Of a stretch of DNA of 64,000 nt, positions 61,343 through 64,000 are shown in pieces. Origin of the DNA: JBBDYG01 sp040901765 (GTDB lineage: Bacteria; Planctomycetota; Planctomycetia; Pirellulales; Lacipirellulaceae); the NCBI GenBank assembly GCA_040901765.1, contig JBBDYG010000124.1, positions 1 through 64,000 of the forward strand, in the 5' to 3' direction. Both the position numbers and the translations under genes were made by a program. The notes under the pieces are model-generated. The model had not been told where the DNA came from and ran no database searches. It saw only the letters and a program-made list of their open reading frames with translations. Position 1 is the first letter of the stretch, and each line of letters starts with the position of its first letter.

Positions 61343-63625
61343 TCAATACGCCGGAATGACTCCGCCTTGGGCCTTCACTTGGAACGGCAGCCAGACGGAC
61401 TCAAGCAGCTCGATTTGGACGTCATCCAGCCGCGGAATGAGCGTTTCATCGGAGCGGCGGAGCAGTTCTTCCCTCTCGGCATTCAACTGCGCTTCGAAAT
61501 CGGCTTTGTTCTGCAGCGCTTCATCAAGTTCCTGCTTGGCCTGCTGCGCCTGCTGCCGTTCGGTCACAGTGCGCCGGGTGGAGGAAACTGACGACGTGGT
61601 GCGCCGGCGCTTCGCCCCACCAGTGAACAACGATACGACTAGGTCCATGCCACGCCACAGCGTGTCTGCCACTTGAGTGCGAAACTGCCACTGTTGCTGG
61701 TCGTAGTACCGCTGCTTCTTCACGATGCGTTCATCGGCTTCTCGCAGTCGCTTGGCGTACTTATCGCGCAGCTTCGCTTCTTCGTCCTGACGTGCGCGGG
61801 CGGCGGCCGCTCGAAGCGGCTCACGCAGTATCGCGTTCGATTCGATTGTGGTTGGCTCAACCAGGTGCTCTTTCAGAAGCTCTGGCATTCGCGAGATCCG
61901 CGGAACCTCGGTAGGCAGCGATACCGTCTTGGCTTCCGCAGGCGGCTGCGTTTCGAATGGCACCGCCTCAGTGGCGAGTCGACAACTGCGCCAAGGATTC
62001 ACCGTGCTATCTGTTGAATGCTCGGCCAGGATGTAAAACCGCAGAGTCGACTTTTCGCGGTCCGTCGGCTTGCCGATTTGCATTGCTGCAGCGGCGTAAT
62101 GACCGGGACGGTACTCCAGCCGCTCGCCGGCCGTGGGCGTAGTTGCCACAGCAACGAATCGTTGCGCTGAAGGAGCAACCGCCGCCACTGCGCCGCCTCC
62201 CTCAAACTGCGCGCGCATGGGATCCATCAATTGCTTGATCTGCGTGCGCGTGAGCGGGCCCCGAAGGTACGACATGGCCCAGCGGGTTTGAAACACGGTC
62301 GGCGCGTCGTCGTACACGCTGTTCATCAAGAACACGCGGTTGCCCAGTGCCGCTAGCTTGGCTTCCATGTCGCGTTTGCTGAACGTCGAGCCTGCTTGGG
62401 CCGATGCGCCTTCGAGGCCTTCGATCACGCGAGCCTTGTCGCGCTCGGTTTGCAACCGGCCTAGGAACCACGTGCCGGCGTTCGACAGGCCTTTGTAATC
62501 AAGATCGACCGGATTCTGCGTCGCGAGCACGCAGCCCAGACCGTAGGCCCGCGCTTGCTTGAGCAGCGTGAGCATCGGCGTCTTACTCGGCGGGTTGGCC
62601 GTCGGCGGGAAGTAGCCGAACACCTCGTCCATATAAAGCAGTGCCCGCAAGCTGCTCGTGCCGGGCTGCGCGCGGACCCAGGCAACCACTTCGTTGAGCA
62701 GGATCGCCACGAAGAACATTCGCTCGGCGTCGTTGAGGTGCGCAATCGACAAGATGGAAATCCGCGGCTTGCCTGTGGGCGAATAGAGCAGCCGCTGCAC
62801 GTCGAGCGGTGGTCCTTGCATCCAGGCCGCGAACGACGGCGACGCCAGCAGGTTGTTGAGGTTCATCGCCAGCTTGGCTCGATCGTTTGCCGGAAAAAAC
62901 TTCTCCACGTCGAGCACGCCGACCTTGTCGAACTTGGGCTGCTGGATTTCGCCGATCATCGCCGCGATATCGAGATCGCGACCTTCGCGCCACGCCATGC
63001 CGAGCACGTTCGACAGAAAAATATGCTCGCGGCTCTGCACCGGGTCGGCATCGACCCCCACCAGCGCGAGCAGCCCCGACACCGCCGAAATGATTCGCTC
63101 CCGCAGCGCGTCGGCGTCGTTGCGCACCACGTCTCCCGGCGCGGCAAACGATTTGATGACCGACAGCGGAATCCCGGCGCTCGAACCGGGCGTGTAAATA
63201 ACGCGCTCGACGGAATCGACGAACTTCTGAATCCGCTCGGGCAATTCGTCCCACTCGGCAAGTCCCTTGCGCCACGTCTCGGCCGTCTTCGCGGCGTAGT
63301 CGTCGACCGACAGCCCTTTGCGTTCCGCTTCGCCCTCGTCGATCCACGGCCGGAAGTCTTCGGGTCGAAGCTGCGGAAACGCCAGCAGCAGATTACCTAA
63401 ATCACCTTTAGGATCAATCGCAATCGCCGGCACCCCGTCGAGCGCCGCCTCTTCGAGCAGCGACAAACACAGCCCCGTCTTCCCGCTGCCCGTCATGCCG
63501 ACGCACACGGCGTGGGTCGTGAGATTCTTACTCGGATACTGCACTGCCTCACGCGAAGTTACGCCCGCGGACAGATCGTGTTCGCGACCGAGGTAGAACG
63601 CGCCGGGGAGGTCGATGGAGGGCAT
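61343..63625 (-). CDS. HerA/FtsK-like ATPase
   Basis: This 760-residue ATPase has Walker A GMTGSGKT at about 43-50, IAIDPKGDLGNLL just after it, and Walker B LLYMDEVFGYFPP, then VLATQNPVDLDYKGLSNAGTW. This set marks the HerA-type DNA-translocase branch (DUF853-like). A coiled-coil C-terminal half follows (LRDKYAKRLREADERIVKKQ). It may move DNA or remodel large complexes. No NurA nuclease lies beside it. I chose Met 63625 as the start of the conserved region. Confidence 0.85.
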   Translation of the reverse strand: MPSIDLPGAFYLGREHDLSAGVTSREAVQYPSKNLTTHAVCVGMTGSGKTGLCLSLLEEAALDGVPAIAIDPKGDLGNLLLAFPQLRPEDFRPWIDEGEAERKGLSVDDYAAKTAETWRKGLAEWDELPERIQKFVDSVERVIYTPGSSAGIPLSVIKSFAAPGDVVRNDADALRERIISAVSGLLALVGVDADPVQSREHIFLSNVLGMAWREGRDLDIAAMIGEIQQPKFDKVGVLDVEKFFPANDRAKLAMNLNNLLASPSFAAWMQGPPLDVQRLLYSPTGKPRISILSIAHLNDAERMFFVAILLNEVVAWVRAQPGTSSLRALLYMDEVFGYFPPTANPPSKTPMLTLLKQARAYGLGCVLATQNPVDLDYKGLSNAGTWFLGRLQTERDKARVIEGLEGASAQAGSTFSKRDMEAKLAALGNRVFLMNSVYDDAPTVFQTRWAMSYLRGPLTRTQIKQLMDPMRAQFEGGGAVAAVAPSAQRFVAVATTPTAGERLEYRPGHYAAAAMQIGKPTDREKSTLRFYILAEHSTDSTVNPWRSCRLATEAVPFETQPPAEAKTVSLPTEVPRISRMPELLKEHLVEPTTIESNAILREPLRAAAARARQDEEAKLRDKYAKRLREADERIVKKQRYYDQQQWQFRTQVADTLWRGMDLVVSLFTGGAKRRRTTSSVSSTRRTVTERQQAQQAKQELDEALQNKADFEAQLNAEREELLRRSDETLIPRLDDVQIELLESVWLPFQVKAQGGVIPAY

Positions 63626-63860
63626 AGGGTGATGATAAACGAGATGGATTGTTCGGGGCAGCCCGTCTAGTCGGTGATGATCCGACGACACGCGCGCCGC
63701 AACTTCGCAACGTGGCCACCACTATAACCGGGCTAAATGGAATGAACCCCGCACACTAATCCACCGGCGGTTTCAGAGACCCGCAGCATAGTAGGCTACA
63801 GGGAGTGGAGGAATTTCGGAATAAGCGCATCAATGGGATCATGCCCAGGAGAAATGAACC

Positions 63861-64000
63861 ATGTCCAAGTTAATCATTGCCAGTGTTTTGCTTTCGTCGG
63901 GCGCTATTGGAATCGCGGCATTCTCAGTCACCTCACCCTCGAACGACAACACCGCCATTCCCGTCGTTAGTCCGAATGAGGAGGCTTTGCCGGAACCCGC
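63861..64000 (+). CDS. secreted protein, 5' end only
   Basis: AGGAG stands ten bases before ATG 63861. The first 46 codons read MSKLIIASVLLSSGAIGIAAFS, a signal peptide, then VTSPSNDNTAIPVVSPNEE. The window ends inside the gene, so the function cannot be told. Confidence 0.6.
   Translation, partial: MSKLIIASVLLSSGAIGIAAFSVTSPSNDNTAIPVVSPNEEALPEP

Overview
The window looks like chromosomal DNA of a planctomycete, probably of the Pirellulales. The markers are a DUF1559 prepilin-like protein, seven PEP-CTERM proteins with dockerin-like EF-hands, a Cys-rich beta-barrel porin, multihaem c-type cytochromes, a Ser/Thr kinase fused to a cyclase, and high GC with many structured intergenic repeats. 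No rRNA, CRISPR array, prophage or intact insertion sequence is visible. The assignment rests on gene content only.

Layout. 0-5 kb: small hypotheticals, a PIN-type toxin pair whose toxin lacks its first acidic residue, a RepA-like AAA ATPase, tRNA-Leu(CAA) and an FMN alpha-hydroxy-acid oxidase. 5-10 kb: a secreted thioredoxin-like protein behind a 37-bp direct repeat, an OmpR-type two-component operon and an ankyrin protein. 10-19 kb: alaS, a STAS-like protein, a catalytically degenerate GH10-like protein, purC, a DUF433/DUF5615 pair and aroC. 20-32 kb: a redox locus made of a membrane-anchored FAD/2Fe-2S reductase, a tetrahaem cytochrome, a cNMP-binding ferredoxin, a dihaem cytochrome b and a decahaem cytochrome, facing a convergent beta-barrel and pentahaem cytochrome pair. 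32-44 kb: a PEP-CTERM cluster interrupted by a small toxin-antitoxin island; one member is frameshifted. 45-50 kb: a cyclase-kinase-sensor fusion, a BASS-type transporter and a YceH protein. 50-64 kb: a porin, CvpA, a GspE-like pseudo-ATPase beside an intact PilT-like ATPase, hisF, an orphan antitoxin, a CorA-like protein, a small lipoprotein, a DUF1559 protein, a HerA-like ATPase and the start of a secreted protein.

The 20-32 kb locus can be read as a transmembrane electron path from NAD(P)H or quinol, through b-type and c-type haems, towards the cell surface. The cNMP-binding ferredoxin suggests a nucleotide-regulated step. This is inference.

The most unusual layer is repetitive DNA. Four copies of a roughly 220-bp multi-hairpin element show paired compensatory base changes. 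A 57-60 bp double-hairpin element lies inside the coding sequence of both alaS and a cytochrome gene and encodes the same peptide, VSEKLAHV, in both. Further hairpin families fill the gaps and are partly translated in a cytochrome linker and in a beta-barrel signal peptide.
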